Shown here: piece by piece, positions 63,501-64,000 of the stretch
How positions within the stretch are numbered: the first letter of the stretch is position 1
Layout of the letters: every line of letters begins with the position of its first letter
Assembly (NCBI RefSeq): GCF_014839805.1
Contig: NC_051131.1
Location: 5,196,913 to 5,260,912 of the forward strand
DNA from: Manduca sexta
Taxonomy: Eukaryota > Arthropoda > Insecta > Lepidoptera > Sphingidae
Direction: 5' to 3'
DNA: 64,000 nucleotides
Translations under genes and position numbers: made by a program
The notes under the pieces: model-generated
The model's input: only the letters and a program-made list of their open reading frames with translations
Told to the model about the DNA's origin: nothing
Database searches by the model: none

Positions 63501-64000
63501 AGTATGATGTTATGTCAGTAATACGACAAAAATATCCGGTTGAACAAGTTATCTCCGTTCGAGACCAGCGTAATAAAGATACCGCCAACGAATTTCCTTA
63601 AAAACTCTGTAAATGTTTAAGAATGTTCAATAATATCATAAGTAGGAGCTACATATTAATACATTATAGAGAAAGTAATAGACAATATATAAAATGATGT
63701 AACACAATCATCAGAATGGAAGGTTTTCTTCGATTGTGAAATGAATATTTTCTGTTTCATATAATGTTTTAGGTAAAAGCAAGTTCCTAATGTTTCCAGA
63801 CTATTCTATCTTAGTCAAAACCCTATTCCTATGTTAAACATATTATTGACGATTCCTCAAGTAGAGTGGATTTCTATGAATGGTGATCAGTGACCACTTA
63901 CCACCAGAGGTCCTACTTACCCGTTATTCTACTCTTCCAGATAAAAAATGTTAGTCACACCCAAAGAATATTATAATGTTAAGTTTATGTGCCATTATAA
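60546..64000 (+). other. Intron, 3' end of window
   Basis: AT-rich, with a GC-richer unassigned piece at 61600-61860 and a LINE relic near 63.9 kb. A weaker acceptor-donor junction (TTTTAG/GTAAAA) is at 63772/63773. The common EcR exons are not in this interval. Confidence 0.4.

Noticed and set aside
63755..63778. Ratchet candidate TTTTAG/GTAAAA
   Set aside because: The tract is fair but the donor lacks G at +5; kept only as a note in the intron entry.
1..64000. CRISPR array, bacterial operon, prophage or toxin-antitoxin system
   Set aside because: No regularly spaced repeats, no ribosome-binding sites with packed genes, and the exon, SINEs and Helitrons show a eukaryotic genome.

Overview
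The window is eukaryotic, most likely from a moth or butterfly (Lepidoptera). It is AT-rich, has almost no long reading frames, and is scattered with tRNA-derived SINEs, Helitron ends (TC at 5', hairpin plus CTAG at 3'), MITEs and A-tailed repeats of lepidopteran type. I see no bacterial or viral gene system and no CRISPR array.

The one gene I can support is on the + strand: the isoform-A-specific exon of the ecdysone receptor (EcR-A), a nuclear receptor for the moulting hormone. The exon spans about 17975-18271 and is very GC-rich against its surroundings. Its peptide carries the EcR-A hallmarks: a V-K-A-E-P motif, D-W-M, S-P-S-P-G and an N-G-Y-S-S-P...S-Y-G-P-Y-S-P-N-G-K-I-G tail that stops at a phase-1 donor. 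In the fly receptor the same tail joins the exon shared by all isoforms. The shared exons (DNA-binding and ligand-binding domains) and the B1-specific exon are not seen here.

Layout: 1-14.3 kb is repeat-rich sequence upstream of the proposed promoter. About 14.34-14.70 kb is a CpG-rich patch with CRE-type and NRF1/ewg-type sites followed by a very good splice donor, a candidate EcR-A promoter and 5' leader. 14.7-17.97 kb would be the first intron. 17.975-18.271 kb is the EcR-A exon. 18.272-64.0 kb is apparently one very long intron with no second exon found. At 38344/38345 this intron carries a textbook recursive splice site, a pyrimidine tract and CAG directly abutting GTAAGT, about 20 kb into the intron. 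Several short sequences matching the Drosophila CTCF core lie beside the EcR-A exon and in the 39-50 kb part of the intron.

The picture is of a hormone-receptor isoform with its own promoter, long introns probably removed in steps, and distal regulatory DNA mixed with transposon debris. The exon identification is strong. Promoter, leader, ratchet and insulator assignments are read from sequence patterns and are inference.
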